From contig JAOPVX010000368.1 in assembly GCA_025965975.1 (NCBI GenBank), forward strand, positions 1 to 64,000: a stretch of DNA of 64,000 nucleotides, in the 5' to 3' direction. Positions 49,147 through 58,877 of the stretch are shown piece by piece; the stretch's first letter is position 1, and each line of letters starts with the position of its first letter. The notes under the pieces were generated by a model. It had not been told where the DNA came from and ran no database searches. It saw only the letters and a list, made by a program, of their open reading frames with translations. Both the position numbers and the translations under genes were made by a program. Source of the stretch: Mycobacterium sp. (GTDB taxonomy: Bacteria; Actinomycetota; Actinomycetes; Mycobacteriales; Mycobacteriaceae).

Positions 49147-50373
49147 TCAGTCGCGCAGCGCCTGCCCCACGGTGGCGACCATCGCATCGACCGCGAACTT
49201 CGGCTTCACGTTGACCGCCAGCGCCTCGCGGCATTCCAACACGGCCTCGATGCAGCGCAGCAGCTTCTCTGGCGACGCGTGTGCGGCCATCGCCGCGACC
49301 CGATCCGTCATGTCGGGATGGTTCGCCTGGATCGAGCCCGCTCCCCCCGGAATCGCGGACACCAGCAGGGCATCGCGAAAGTATGTCGCCAGATCGATCA
49401 GCGCGCGGTCCAGCGCGTCGCGCGATGCTCGGGTATGGCGCGACTTCTGCCGTCGCTCAAGGTCTTTGATCGCACCGGTCGCGCCGCGCAGCGTTCCGGC
49501 CGTGCCCTTGCCGGTGCCGCCTGCACCCAACGCCGTTCGCAACTCCTCGGTCTCGGCCTCGTTGCGGTCCTCGGTCAACGCCCGCGCTTCTGCCTCGGCG
49601 GTAGCCACCAGCTCCTCGGCCGCGGCGTAGGCCCGCGACGGAGTCGCCGCGTCGCGCGCCAGGCCAAGGGCGCGCTGGCGTCGCTCCCGCGCCTGCTCGT
49701 CGATCGCCAGCCGCCGCGCCCGACCGACGTGACCGCCGCTGACCGACGCCGCCCACCTGGCGTCCTCCTCGGGCAGCCCGTCGGTCTCGATGAGCACCCG
49801 CGCAATCGCCTCGACCGGTGGCGTCACCAGCGCCACATGCCGGCAGCGCGAGCGCAGCGTGATCGCGATGTCCTCGGGATCCACCGACGGTGCGCACAGC
49901 AGGAACACCGTCGACGGCGGCGGCTCCTCGACGACCTTGAGCAGCGCATTCGCCGCTCCCTCGGTCAGCCGGTCAGCATCCTCGATCAGCACGATCTGCC
50001 AGCGCCCTGTCCCGGGCCGCCGCGACGCGATCTGCACGATGTTTCGCATCTCGTCCACGCCGATCGAGAGCCCCTCGGGGATGATCCGCCGCACGTCGGC
50101 GTGGGTGCCGGCCATCGTCGTCGTGCAGGCGCGGCATTCCCCGCAGCCGGGGACGCCATCGGAAGTGCACTGCAGCGCCGCAGCAAAGCACAGCGCCGCG
50201 ATCGAGCGGCCCGACCCTGGCGGTCCGGTGATCAGCCACGCATGTGTCATGGTGCCGGTGGTCATAGCAGTGCGGGCGTTGTGAGCCGAGTCACCGCGCG
50301 CGGCGTGCGCCGTGGCCACCAACTCCGCTTCCACGGCGTGTTGCCCCACCAGACGCGAAAAAACACCGGCCAT
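49147..50373 (-). CDS. holB: DNA polymerase III delta' subunit
   Basis: 408 residues, close to Rv3644c. It is part of the clamp loader at the replication fork. The P-loop GPPGSGRS has Arg for Lys, as expected for delta', which does not hydrolyse ATP. The zinc-binding cysteines are in CTSDGVPGCGECRACTTT, followed by IVLIEDADRLTEGAANALLK. The ATG at 50373 starts MAGVFSRLVGQ, and upstream in-frame codons look non-coding. It is divergent from the cyclase gene (82 bp). Confidence 0.93.
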   Translation of the reverse strand: MAGVFSRLVGQHAVEAELVATAHAARGDSAHNARTAMTTGTMTHAWLITGPPGSGRSIAALCFAAALQCTSDGVPGCGECRACTTTMAGTHADVRRIIPEGLSIGVDEMRNIVQIASRRPGTGRWQIVLIEDADRLTEGAANALLKVVEEPPPSTVFLLCAPSVDPEDIAITLRSRCRHVALVTPPVEAIARVLIETDGLPEEDARWAASVSGGHVGRARRLAIDEQARERRQRALGLARDAATPSRAYAAAEELVATAEAEARALTEDRNEAETEELRTALGAGGTGKGTAGTLRGATGAIKDLERRQKSRHTRASRDALDRALIDLATYFRDALLVSAIPGGAGSIQANHPDMTDRVAAMAAHASPEKLLRCIEAVLECREALAVNVKPKFAVDAMVATVGQALRD

Positions 50374-50455
50374 CGCAGATAACAGTAGTGCTGCGAACCG
50401 ACACGTCGGTCCCACAGCGCCCGTTCACGTCCCCACCGACCGATACGGTTGACGG

Positions 50456-52060
50456 GTGACCACCGAGGCCATGGCGATCGGGCGAATCAGCGCATTCGTC
50501 CGATGGGTGGCGCGCACGCCATGGCCGGTGTTCACACTCGGCATGCTGCAGGCCGACATCATCGGCGCGCTGCTCGTGCTTGGCTTCCTCCGGTTCGGGC
50601 TACCAGCCGAGGACCGCATCCAGCTGCAGGACCTGCCGGCGTTCAACCTGGCGATCTTCCTGGGCTATCTCTTTCTGTCGTTCACCATCGCCTCGTTCCT
50701 GACCCTGCGGCTGCTGATCCCGGTGATGCGCTGGCAGCGACGAGACACGCTGCTGGGCGATCGTGACCCGGCCGCCACCGAAATGGCCCGCACCCGCGCG
50801 CTGAAGATGCCGTTCTACCGCTCGGTGGTCAACGTGACCAACTGGCTGCTGGGCTCCGTGGTATTCATCGTCGCCAGCTGGCCGGTCGCCAGCAAATCCG
50901 CCCCCGTGGTGGCCGTCGCCAGCGCGCTTGGCGCCACCGCGACGGCGATCATCGGCTATCTGCAGTCCGAGCGCGTGCTCCGGCCGGTTGCCGTTGCCGC
51001 CTTGCGCGGCGGTGTGCCGGAGAACTTCCGTGCGCCCGGCGTGATCCAGCGCCAGGTGCTGACTTGGGTGCTGTCCACCGGCGTGCCGGTGCTGGCCATC
51101 GTGCTCGCCGTCGTCGCAAGCAAGTTCGAGATCCTGACCGCGCCCGCGGACCGACTCACCACCCCGATCCTGCTGCTTGCCATCGCCGCGCTGGTGATCG
51201 GGCTGATCGCTACGGTGCTGGTCTCGATGTCGATCGCAGACCCGCTGCGCCAATTGCGTTGGGCACTTGGCGAAGTGCAGCGCGGTAACTACAACGCGCA
51301 CATGCAGATCTACGATGCCAGCGAATTGGGTTTGTTGCAGGCCGGATTCAACGACATGGTGCGCGATCTCGCCGAACGGCAACGGCTGCGTGATCTGTTC
51401 GGCCGCTACGTCGGTGAGGACGTGGCCCGCCGCGCCCTCGAGCGCGGCACCGAGCTCGGTGGCCAGGAACGCGACGTCGCAGTGCTTTTCGTCGACCTCG
51501 TGGGGTCCACGCAACTCGCGGCGACCATCCCCGCGTCCGAGGTCGTCAGCCTGCTCAACGAGTTCTTCCGTGTTGTGGTCGACACCGTCAATCGCCACGG
51601 CGGCTTCGTCAACAAATTCCAGGGCGACGCGGCGCTGGCCATCTTCGGTGCGCCGATCGAGCATCCCGACGCCTCCGGTGCCGCGCTGGCCGCGTCTCGT
51701 GAGCTGCACGACGATCTCATCAGGGTCCTTGGGGAAACCGATTTCGGCATCGGGGTGTCGGCCGGTCGCGCCATCGCCGGGCACATCGGCGCTCAGGCCC
51801 GCTTCGAGTACACCGTGATCGGCGATCCGGTCAACGAGGCCGCGCGGCTAACCGAGCTGGCCAAGCTCGAGAAGGACCACGTGCTGGCCTCGGCGATCGC
51901 GGTCAGCGGTGCGCTCGACGCCGAGGCCCTGTGCTGGGACGTCGGCGAGATCGTTGAACTTCGTGGTCGCACCGTACCCACCCAACTGGCCCGCCCGCTG
52001 AACCTGGTGTCGGCCAGCGAAGTCGACGAGGTGTCAAGCGACGTGCACAGCTCGACCTAG
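50456..52060 (+). CDS. Membrane adenylate cyclase with HAMP domain (Rv3645-like)
   Basis: 534 residues. Six membrane helices cover about 1-260, then a HAMP linker (IADPLRQLRWALGEVQRGNY), then a class III cyclase domain. All catalytic positions are present: metal Asp in VLFVDLVGSTQ and FQGDAALAIFG, the adenine-selecting Lys in VNKFQGD, and the transition-state Asn/Arg in DPVNEAARL. Rv3645 is the main cyclase of M. tuberculosis, linked to fatty-acid and drug tolerance. The start is a GTG at 50456. Its stop overlaps the topA stop (4 bp). Confidence 0.93.
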   Translation: MTTEAMAIGRISAFVRWVARTPWPVFTLGMLQADIIGALLVLGFLRFGLPAEDRIQLQDLPAFNLAIFLGYLFLSFTIASFLTLRLLIPVMRWQRRDTLLGDRDPAATEMARTRALKMPFYRSVVNVTNWLLGSVVFIVASWPVASKSAPVVAVASALGATATAIIGYLQSERVLRPVAVAALRGGVPENFRAPGVIQRQVLTWVLSTGVPVLAIVLAVVASKFEILTAPADRLTTPILLLAIAALVIGLIATVLVSMSIADPLRQLRWALGEVQRGNYNAHMQIYDASELGLLQAGFNDMVRDLAERQRLRDLFGRYVGEDVARRALERGTELGGQERDVAVLFVDLVGSTQLAATIPASEVVSLLNEFFRVVVDTVNRHGGFVNKFQGDAALAIFGAPIEHPDASGAALAASRELHDDLIRVLGETDFGIGVSAGRAIAGHIGAQARFEYTVIGDPVNEAARLTELAKLEKDHVLASAIAVSGALDAEALCWDVGEIVELRGRTVPTQLARPLNLVSASEVDEVSSDVHSST

Positions 52061-54933
52061 CTGCGCTTGGCCCTGCTTGATGTCGGCGACTTCGCGGCTG
52101 CGGCCTTCTTCGTCGCCTTCTTGGCGGCGGCCTTCTTCTTGACGGGCCCCCGCGCCCGGCGGTCGGCCAGAAGCTCGGCGGCACGCTCGTCGGTGATCGA
52201 CAAGACGTCGTCGCCCTTGCGCAGGCTTGCGTTGGTCTCACCGTCGGTGACATACGGGCCGAACCGGCCGTCCTTGATGACCATCGGCTTGCCGCTTGCC
52301 GGGTCCGTGCCCAGCTCCCGCAGAGGCGGTGCCGAAGCTCCCTGTCCCGCACGGCGTTTCGGCTCAGAGTAGATTCGCACCGCCTCGTCGAGGGTGACGG
52401 TGAACATCTGGTCTTCGGTCGTTAGCGAGCGAGAGTCGGTGCCGCGCTTCAGGTATGGGCCATAGCGGCCGTTCTGCGCGGTGATCTCCTCGCTGGTGTT
52501 CGGATCGACGCCGACGACCCTTGGCAGCGACAGCAGCTTAAGGGCGTCCTCCAGAATCACCGTCTCGAGGTCCATCGATCTCAGCAGCGACCCGGTGCGC
52601 GGCTTGGGGCCGGTCGGCTTCTTGCCCTTCTTGGCCGGGGCCCCGGCTGGACCCTCGTCGGTGGGCTCGTCGGGCTCCGGCAGCACCTCGGTCACATACG
52701 GGCCGTAGCGGCCGTCCTTGGCAACGATCTCGTGTCCCGTCACCGGGTCGACACCCAGCGAGCGACCCTCTTGCGGTGTGGAGAACAGCTTTTCGGCCAG
52801 CTCCAAGGTCAGCTCGTCGGGCGTCAGCGAATCGTTGATGTTGGCCCGCTGCGGCTTAGGCTCACCGTCGTCGCCGATGACCATGCGCTCCAGATACGGA
52901 CCGTTCTTGCCAACCCGCACATAAATGGGGCGGCCCTCATCATCGTCAAATAGCTTGATGGAGTTGACTTCTCGAGCGTCAATGCCCTCGAGGTTCACAC
53001 CGACGAGCTTCTTCAGCCCGCCCGAGCGAGCGATCGAGTCCGGCACCCCGTGGTCGCCGCCGAAGTAGAAGTTGTTGAGCCAGTTCGTGCGTCGCTCGTG
53101 ACCGGCGGCGATCTCGTCGAGCTCGTCCTCCATCGCCGCGGTGAACCCGTAGTCCACCAGCCGGCCGAAGTGCTGCTCGAGCAGCCCGGTGACCGCGAAC
53201 GCCACCCAGGACGGGACAAGCGCGCTGCCCTTCTTGTGGACGTAGCCGCGGTCCTGGATGGTTTTGATGATCGACGAGTAGGTCGACGGCCGGCCGATGC
53301 CGAGGTCTTCCAGCGCCTTGATCAGCGACGCCTCGGTGTAGCGCGCCGGCGGCGACGTGGTGTGCCCGTCGGCCGTCAACTCCTTGGCGTCGACGCGCTG
53401 GCCCTCTTCGAGCTGCGGCAGCCGGCTCTCGGCGTCGTCGGCCTCGCCACCGGCGAAGTCGTCGAGGCTCTCGACATAGGCCTTAAGGAAGCCGGGGAAG
53501 GTGATGGTGCGGCCGCTGGCGCCGAACACCACCTGCCGCCCGCCGCTCGACTCACCGGAGTCTGATGTCGCCGGCCGGGCGGCTCCGGAGTCTGATGTCG
53601 CCGGGCGGGCGGCTCCGGAGATGCGCAGGGACAGCGTCGTGCCCCTGGCATCGGCCATCTGCGAGGCGACCGTGCGCTGCCAGATCAGCTCGTAGAGCCG
53701 GAACTCGTCGGTGTCCAGCTGACTGTGCAGCTGCCCCGGCGTCTGGAACACGTCGCCGGCGGGCCGAATGGCCTCGTGCGCCTCCTGGGCGTTCTTGACC
53801 TTGCGGGTGAACTGCCGCGGCGTCGGGTGCAGGTATTCCTCGCCGTAGAGCTGGCGGGCCTGGTTGCGCGCGGCGTTGATGGCCGACCCCGACAGAGTCG
53901 TTGAGTCGGTACGCATATAAGTGATGTAGCCGTTCTCGTATAGCCGCTGCGCGATGCTCATCGTGCGCTCGGAGTAGAACCTCAGCTTGCGGCCGGCCTC
54001 CTGCTGCAGCGTCGAAGTCATGAACGGCGCGTAGGGCCGACGGGTGTAGGGCTTCTGCTCGACCGACGACACCGCCAGCTGCGCGCCGCGCAGGCCGATC
54101 GCCAGCGCGCCCGCGCTGGCCTCGTCGAGCACCAGAACCTCGTCGCCCTTGCGGACCTGCCCGAGTGAGTCGAAGTCGCGTCCGGTGGCCACGCGTCGCC
54201 CGTCGACCGAGTTCAGCTTGGCAGTGAACGTTGGCGGCTGCGCCTGCGGGTTGGAGACGCTGGCATCGAGTTCGGCGGTGACGTCCCAGTAACCCGCGCT
54301 GCGGAACGCCATCCGTTCGCGCTCGCGGGAGACGATGATGCGGGTTGCGACCGACTGCACGCGCCCCGCGGACAGCTTCGGCGCGACCTTCTTCCACAAC
54401 ACGGGGCTGACCTCGTAGCCGTAGAGCCGGTCAAGGATGCGGCGGGTCTCCTGCGCGTCGACCAGGTCGTTGTCCAGGTCGCGCGGGTCCTCCGCGGCCG
54501 CCCGGATGGCCGGCTCGGTGATCTCGTGGAACACCATCCGCTTGACCGGGATGCGCGGCTTGAGCGTCTCGAGCAGATGCCAGGCGATGGCCTCGCCCTC
54601 GCGGTCACCGTCGGTGGCCAGATAGAGCTCGTCGACGTCCTTGAGCAGGTCCTTCAGCTCGGCGACGGTGCTCTTCTTATCGGGGCTGATGATGTAGAGC
54701 GGCTCGAAGTCGGCATCGACGTTGACGCCAAGGCGCGCCCACGGCTCGGACTTGTACTTGGCCGGGACGTCGGCCGCGGCGCGGGGCAGATCGCGGATGT
54801 GTCCCCTGGAGGACTCGACAATGTAATTGGAGCCCAGGTAGCTAGCTATTTTGCGTGCCTTAGTAGGCGACTCGACGATGACGAGCCGCCGCACACTTCC
54901 GTTGCGCCCGCTTCCGCGGTCCCCGTCAGCCAC
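52057..54933 (-). CDS. topA: DNA topoisomerase I
   Basis: A 958-residue type IA topoisomerase that relaxes negative supercoils. The Toprim domain has RRLVIVESPTKARKIASYLG and LATDGDREGEAIAWHLL, and the active-site Tyr is in NGYITYMRTDSTTLS. The C-terminal third carries four repeated GPYV/GPYL units (for example NGRYGPYLKRG and DGRFGPYVTDGE) and a Lys/Ala-rich basic tail. A 20-residue insert near residue 445 is made of two SGAARPATSD repeats; the M. tuberculosis protein, as I recall it, lacks them. It converges with the cyclase. Confidence 0.97.
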   Translation of the reverse strand: MADGDRGSGRNGSVRRLVIVESPTKARKIASYLGSNYIVESSRGHIRDLPRAAADVPAKYKSEPWARLGVNVDADFEPLYIISPDKKSTVAELKDLLKDVDELYLATDGDREGEAIAWHLLETLKPRIPVKRMVFHEITEPAIRAAAEDPRDLDNDLVDAQETRRILDRLYGYEVSPVLWKKVAPKLSAGRVQSVATRIIVSRERERMAFRSAGYWDVTAELDASVSNPQAQPPTFTAKLNSVDGRRVATGRDFDSLGQVRKGDEVLVLDEASAGALAIGLRGAQLAVSSVEQKPYTRRPYAPFMTSTLQQEAGRKLRFYSERTMSIAQRLYENGYITYMRTDSTTLSGSAINAARNQARQLYGEEYLHPTPRQFTRKVKNAQEAHEAIRPAGDVFQTPGQLHSQLDTDEFRLYELIWQRTVASQMADARGTTLSLRISGAARPATSDSGAARPATSDSGESSGGRQVVFGASGRTITFPGFLKAYVESLDDFAGGEADDAESRLPQLEEGQRVDAKELTADGHTTSPPARYTEASLIKALEDLGIGRPSTYSSIIKTIQDRGYVHKKGSALVPSWVAFAVTGLLEQHFGRLVDYGFTAAMEDELDEIAAGHERRTNWLNNFYFGGDHGVPDSIARSGGLKKLVGVNLEGIDAREVNSIKLFDDDEGRPIYVRVGKNGPYLERMVIGDDGEPKPQRANINDSLTPDELTLELAEKLFSTPQEGRSLGVDPVTGHEIVAKDGRYGPYVTEVLPEPDEPTDEGPAGAPAKKGKKPTGPKPRTGSLLRSMDLETVILEDALKLLSLPRVVGVDPNTSEEITAQNGRYGPYLKRGTDSRSLTTEDQMFTVTLDEAVRIYSEPKRRAGQGASAPPLRELGTDPASGKPMVIKDGRFGPYVTDGETNASLRKGDDVLSITDERAAELLADRRARGPVKKKAAAKKATKKAAAAKSPTSSRAKRS
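53555..53614 (-). repeat. 30-bp in-frame tandem repeat within topA
   Basis: Two 30-bp copies (53555-53584 and 53585-53614) differ by one base, and a third partial copy begins with CCGGAG. Each encodes SGAARPATSD. A related stretch (TCTGATGTCGCCGGC then GGCGGCT) lies in the first codons of lysS at 2363-2386. Confidence 0.93.
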
Positions 54934-55069
54934 CTCTGCCTACGCTCCAATTCTCCTGTTGCCACCGAGTGCCGGAGGTATCCCTCGGCGGTTGATCCGG
55001 TCCCGCTGGCAACTGACAATTTCGCACTCCGCGCCAGCCGACGCAAACTGACCCCCCAGTCGCGGGCCG

Positions 55070-55648
55070 TTAGATGCGGGGCCATTGCTCAAACGCCTCG
55101 ACGTTGCCTGGGGGTTCCCCCACGTTCTCTACCAGGCGCGATAGCCGTCGCCGCCCGCTGATCCGCAGCGCCGGATGCGACCCTCTTGTGCCGATCAACG
55201 TCGGGGCGATCCCGACCCGCATCATCGCCGATGCCAGCGCCGCATGGGTGTCGGGTGCGTGGGGGTCCAGACCCAACAAGTACCGATCGGCTTCGGGCGT
55301 GCCCACCGCCAACGTCCATGCCCGCAATTCGCGGGGACCGGGCAGCCAGTGCGGCGGCACGGTCTTGACGGCCCCAAGGGTCCAGTCGCTGGCAATGGGC
55401 ACCAGCCGCGGGTCCACCGTGGTGCGCACCAGCGGGGTGTTCTCGTCGGTCCTTGCGATCTCCGGCTGCAAGCCAGCCTCAGTGATCATCTCGGCGAGGG
55501 CCTCAGCGCGCCACAGCCGATCCACGACGACCGACAGCCGTGCGCCGCCGGAAACCAGCACCACCTGGCCGGGTGCGGCGAGGATCCCCGTCAGGTCGGC
55601 GACCGCAGGCGGCACCGACTCTGCCGAGAAGAACGACAGCTGGCTCAC
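55070..55648 (-). CDS. Conserved hypothetical protein (Rv3647c-like)
   Basis: 192 residues from a GTG at 55648. It is a mixed alpha/beta protein with LAAPGQVVLVSGGARLSVVV and PALRISGRRRLSRLVENVG near the end, and no membrane helices or signal. It is conserved beside topA in mycobacteria, but I know of no function. The topA start lies 136 bp downstream, so the two may be in one transcript. Confidence 0.8.
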   Translation of the reverse strand: MSQLSFFSAESVPPAVADLTGILAAPGQVVLVSGGARLSVVVDRLWRAEALAEMITEAGLQPEIARTDENTPLVRTTVDPRLVPIASDWTLGAVKTVPPHWLPGPRELRAWTLAVGTPEADRYLLGLDPHAPDTHAALASAMMRVGIAPTLIGTRGSHPALRISGRRRLSRLVENVGEPPGNVEAFEQWPRI

Positions 55649-55706
55649 GCAGTCGACAGTAGGCCAGCGCTGCCTGACAAATGTGTCGCCGGGCCGCAGG
55701 CGACCT

Positions 55707-55752
55707 CAAAACGAAACACCCCGCGCCGCCCGTTATCGGGAGTGCGCGGGGT
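55707..55752 (-). terminator. Rho-independent terminator of cspA
   Basis: Minus strand: ACCCCGCGC pairs with GCGCGGGGT (9 bp; 55744-55752 with 55718-55726) around a 17-nt loop, followed by GTTTCGTTTT. It begins 20 nt after the cspA stop. Confidence 0.85.
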
Positions 55753-55772
55753 GCTCTTTCAGGTCTGGTTGG

Positions 55773-55976
55773 TCAGACAGCCCGAACACCAGTGGCCTGC
55801 GGCCCCTTGGGGCTCTGGCCGACCTCGAACTCGACTTTCTGGTTCTCCTCCAGGGTGCGGAAGCCGCTGCCCTGAATTTCCGTGTAGTGGACAAACACAT
55901 CCGCAGAGCCGTCCTCCGGGGCGATAAAGCCGAAGCCTTTCTCCGCGTTGAACCACTTCACAGTTCCCTGTGGCAT
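55773..55976 (-). CDS. cspA: Cold-shock protein CspA
   Basis: A 67-residue cold-shock domain protein, an OB-fold RNA chaperone. RNP1 is KGFGFIAPE and RNP2 is VFVHYTEI, preceded by [14 protein letters not shown]. It ends in [13 protein letters not shown], as in mycobacterial CspA. The ATG has AAGGAAAG upstream. The leader back to the helicase gene is 277 bp and contains strong hairpins, which fits the long structured leaders of cold-shock mRNAs. Confidence 0.97.
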   Translation of the reverse strand: MPQGTVKWFNAEKGFGFIAPEDGSADVFVHYTEIQGSGFRTLEENQKVEFEVGQSPKGPQATGVRAV

Positions 55977-56092
55977 CTCTCGTACTTTCCTTCTCTTCTT
56001 ACCGGGTGCGGTCCACCGTGTTTCGATAGACCCGGCCCGTTCCGACCGCCATGCCTTCGCGGTGTCGTCGGAACTTGACCCGACCCACAACC

Positions 56093-56129
56093 CTCGCAGG
56101 AACCGCGATCGCAACGTCGTTCCTGCGAG
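56093..56129 (-). promoter_or_regulatory. Stem-loop in the cspA upstream region
   Basis: CTCGCAGGAAC pairs perfectly with GTTCCTGCGAG (11 bp) around a 15-nt loop, 117 nt upstream of the cspA ATG. A second palindrome, AGCTGCGACCGCAGCT (56150-56165), lies next to it. The whole 55977-56253 gap is non-coding and must hold the cspA promoter and leader and the start of the divergent helicase transcript. Confidence 0.5.
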
Positions 56130-56253
56130 TGCTAATACACGAACACAGAAGCTGCGACCGCAGCTAGTCAATCATGTTCGGGGCTGCGGCGACAGTCTCG
56201 ACGCGATCAAGTGGTTAACAATTCATCAAAGGCGGGTTTCAGGAGGGCTGGCA

Positions 56254-58584
56254 GTGTCAAATCCGGGATCGGATTTCGGCCGCGAGTTGCTCGCCTGCGC
56301 GGTTGAGGGCACCGATCCGGATGAACACCCGTTGCGGCACGTCGCGGATCTGCCGCCGCGCCAGGGACGGCCCATGGCTTGGCCACAATGGGCCGACTCA
56401 GATGTGGTGCGCGCGTTCCATGATCGCGGCATCGAGGCGCTGTGGTCGCATCAACTCGCGGCCGCCAATCTCGCGCACGACGGCCGTCATGTCGTGCTCA
56501 GCACCGGCACGGCGTCGGGTAAGTCGTTGGCCTACCAGCTGCCGATATTGACGGCCCTGAAAGAGAACCCTCGGGCGCGGGCCCTATATCTGTCCCCGAC
56601 CAAGGCGCTCGGCCACGACCAACTGCGGTCGGCGGTGGCGCTCACCGAAGCCGTGCCGGCGATGGCCGGTGTCGCACCGAGTTCATATGACGGCGACAGC
56701 CCGGGCGAGGTGCGGCGCTTCGCGCGTGAGCGGTCACGGTGGATCTTCTCCAATCCCGACATGATTCACCTGTCGCTGCTGCGCAACCATGCCCGCTGGG
56801 CGGTGTTTCTACGCAACCTGCAGTTCATCGTCGTCGACGAATGCCATTACTATCGCGGGATTTTCGGTTCGAACGTGGCAATGGTGCTGCGCCGCCTGCT
56901 GCGGCTGTGCACTCGCTACTCGTCAGCTCCGACGGTGATCTTCGCCAGCGCCACCACCGCGCAGCCGGCGGCTACGGCATCAGAGCTCATTGGCCAAACC
57001 GTCGCAGAGGTCACCGATGACGGCTCCCCTCACGGTGCACGCACCGTCGCGCTGTGGGAGCCGGCACTGCGCGAGGACATCGTCGGCGAAAACGGCGCTC
57101 CGGTGAGGCGTTCCGCCGGCGCCGAGGCCGCGCGGGTGATGGCCGACCTCATCGCCGAGGGCGCCCGAACTCTGACGTTCGTTCGGTCGCGCCGGGGCGC
57201 CGAATTGACCGCGCTGGGTGCGCGGGCACGACTCGAAGACATCGCTCCGGAGTTGGCCGAGCGGGTGGCGTCCTACCGAGCGGGCTATCTGGCCGAAGAC
57301 CGCCGCGCACTTGAGCGCGCTCTGGCTGAAGGCGAATTGCGCGGCATGGCCACCACGAACGCGCTGGAATTGGGCGTAGACATTGCGGGACTGGATGCGG
57401 TGGTGTTGGCCGGCTTTCCCGGTACCGTCACGTCGTTCTGGCAGCAGGCAGGCCGATCGGGCCGTCGCGGGCAAAGCGCGCTGATTGTGCTGATCGCCCG
57501 TGACGACCCGCTGGACACCTACCTTGTGCATCACCCGGCTGCGCTACTGGACAGACCGATCGAGCGCGTGGTGATCGATCCTGCCAACCCGTATGTCCTT
57601 GGGCCGCAGCTACTTTGCGCAGCGTCTGAACTTCCGTTGACCGACGCCGAGGTGCGGATGTGGAACGCCGAGGCGGTGGCGGAGGCCCTCGTCGACGACG
57701 GGCTGCTGCGCCGACGGTCCATTGGCTATTTCCCCACCCCGGGTGTCGATCCGCATCCGGCGGTGGACATTCGTGGCTCGTCGGGCGGCCAGATCGCGAT
57801 CCTCGAGGCCGACACAGGCCGGCTGCTGGGCAGCGCGGGTGTAGGCCAGGCACCGTCGTCGGTTCACCCCGGCGCGGTGTATCTACATCAGGGTGAGAGT
57901 TACGTCGTCGACTCACTGGATTTCGAAGATGGCGTCGCGTTCGTGCACGCGGAGGATCCGGGTTACACGACGTTTGCCCGCGAGCTCACCGACATCGCGG
58001 TGACCGGCCAGGGTGAGCGAAAGACGTACGGGCCGGTGACAGTCGGCCTCGTACCGGTGAGGGTGACCAACACGGTGATCGGCTATCTGCGGCGCCGGCT
58101 GGACGGTGAGGTGATCGACTTCGTCGAACTCGACATGCCTGCCCGCACGCTGGACACCGCCGCGGTGATGTGCACGATCACGCCGGAGGCATTGCAGCAC
58201 AATGGAATCGATTTGCTGCGCGTACCGGGCGCGTTACACGCCGCAGAACATGCGGCGATCGGTCTGCTGCCGTTGGTCGCCAGCTGCGATCGCGGCGACA
58301 TCGGCGGGGTGTCGACAGCGGTGGGTCCGGTACAGGGACTGCCGACCATTTTCGTCTATGACGGGTACCCCGGCGGGGCCGGCTTCGCCGACCGCGGCTT
58401 CCGCAAGATCGACACGTGGTGGGCGGCGACCGCAGCGGCGATCGAGGCCTGCGAATGCCCAGTTGGCTGTCCGTCATGTGTGCAATCGCCGAAGTGTGGC
58501 AGCGGCAATGATCCGCTCGACAAGGAGGGTGCGATACGGGTGCTGCGTCTGGTGCTCGGCGCGCTCGCGGGTAACGCGCCGTGA
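56254..58584 (+). CDS. DEAD/DEAH-box helicase, SftH/MrfA type (Rv3649-like)
   Basis: A 776-residue superfamily 2 DNA helicase. Motif I is STGTASGKSLAY, motif II DECH (FIVVDECHYYRGIFG), motif III SATTAQP, and motif VI QQAGRSGRRGQ. The C-terminal DUF1998-type region carries the four-cysteine metal site ECPVGCPSCVQSPKCGSG. Mycobacterial SftH is a 3'-5' translocase, and its Bacillus relative MrfA acts in repair of mitomycin-type lesions. GTG at 56254 is chosen for the AGGAGG 8 nt upstream. Confidence 0.93.
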   Translation: MSNPGSDFGRELLACAVEGTDPDEHPLRHVADLPPRQGRPMAWPQWADSDVVRAFHDRGIEALWSHQLAAANLAHDGRHVVLSTGTASGKSLAYQLPILTALKENPRARALYLSPTKALGHDQLRSAVALTEAVPAMAGVAPSSYDGDSPGEVRRFARERSRWIFSNPDMIHLSLLRNHARWAVFLRNLQFIVVDECHYYRGIFGSNVAMVLRRLLRLCTRYSSAPTVIFASATTAQPAATASELIGQTVAEVTDDGSPHGARTVALWEPALREDIVGENGAPVRRSAGAEAARVMADLIAEGARTLTFVRSRRGAELTALGARARLEDIAPELAERVASYRAGYLAEDRRALERALAEGELRGMATTNALELGVDIAGLDAVVLAGFPGTVTSFWQQAGRSGRRGQSALIVLIARDDPLDTYLVHHPAALLDRPIERVVIDPANPYVLGPQLLCAASELPLTDAEVRMWNAEAVAEALVDDGLLRRRSIGYFPTPGVDPHPAVDIRGSSGGQIAILEADTGRLLGSAGVGQAPSSVHPGAVYLHQGESYVVDSLDFEDGVAFVHAEDPGYTTFARELTDIAVTGQGERKTYGPVTVGLVPVRVTNTVIGYLRRRLDGEVIDFVELDMPARTLDTAAVMCTITPEALQHNGIDLLRVPGALHAAEHAAIGLLPLVASCDRGDIGGVSTAVGPVQGLPTIFVYDGYPGGAGFADRGFRKIDTWWAATAAAIEACECPVGCPSCVQSPKCGSGNDPLDKEGAIRVLRLVLGALAGNAP

Positions 58585-58593
58585 TCCGCCCAC

Positions 58594-58622
58594 GGGGCGA
58601 CCGACCCCTCGACGGTCGCCCC
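58594..58622. terminator. Hairpin after the helicase gene
   Basis: GGGGCGACCG and CGGTCGCCCC form a perfect 10-bp stem around a 9-nt loop, starting 10 nt after the helicase stop. There is no T-run, as is often the case in mycobacteria. The rest of the gap to 58877 shows no gene. Confidence 0.7.
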
Positions 58623-58877
58623 CTGGATCCGCGGCCAAGGCGGTGCTCAAAACGAGCATGCCGAGCACACAGACAGGTGCGCGAACGGTCGGACGACGCG
58701 ATCCGTTCCCAATCCCGGAAGTCGGGCGCAGACGAAAAGTACCTTGTCGGAGGGGTCGTTGCAACTTGGGGATGCTTTACCCAACGCGGGCAGAAGCCGG
58801 CTAGCAGCGCAGATCTACGGATTCCGCAGACGCCTTCGTCGAGGAGGTGGGTGTTAGCTCGACTGTAAAATGCCGCC

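Noticed and set aside
56126..56137. TTAGCACTC half-site like the CIRCE element bound by HrcA, upstream of cspA
   Set aside because: Only one half is present and the second GAGTGCTAA arm at 9-nt spacing is absent. A 9-mer match is expected by chance in a window of this size.
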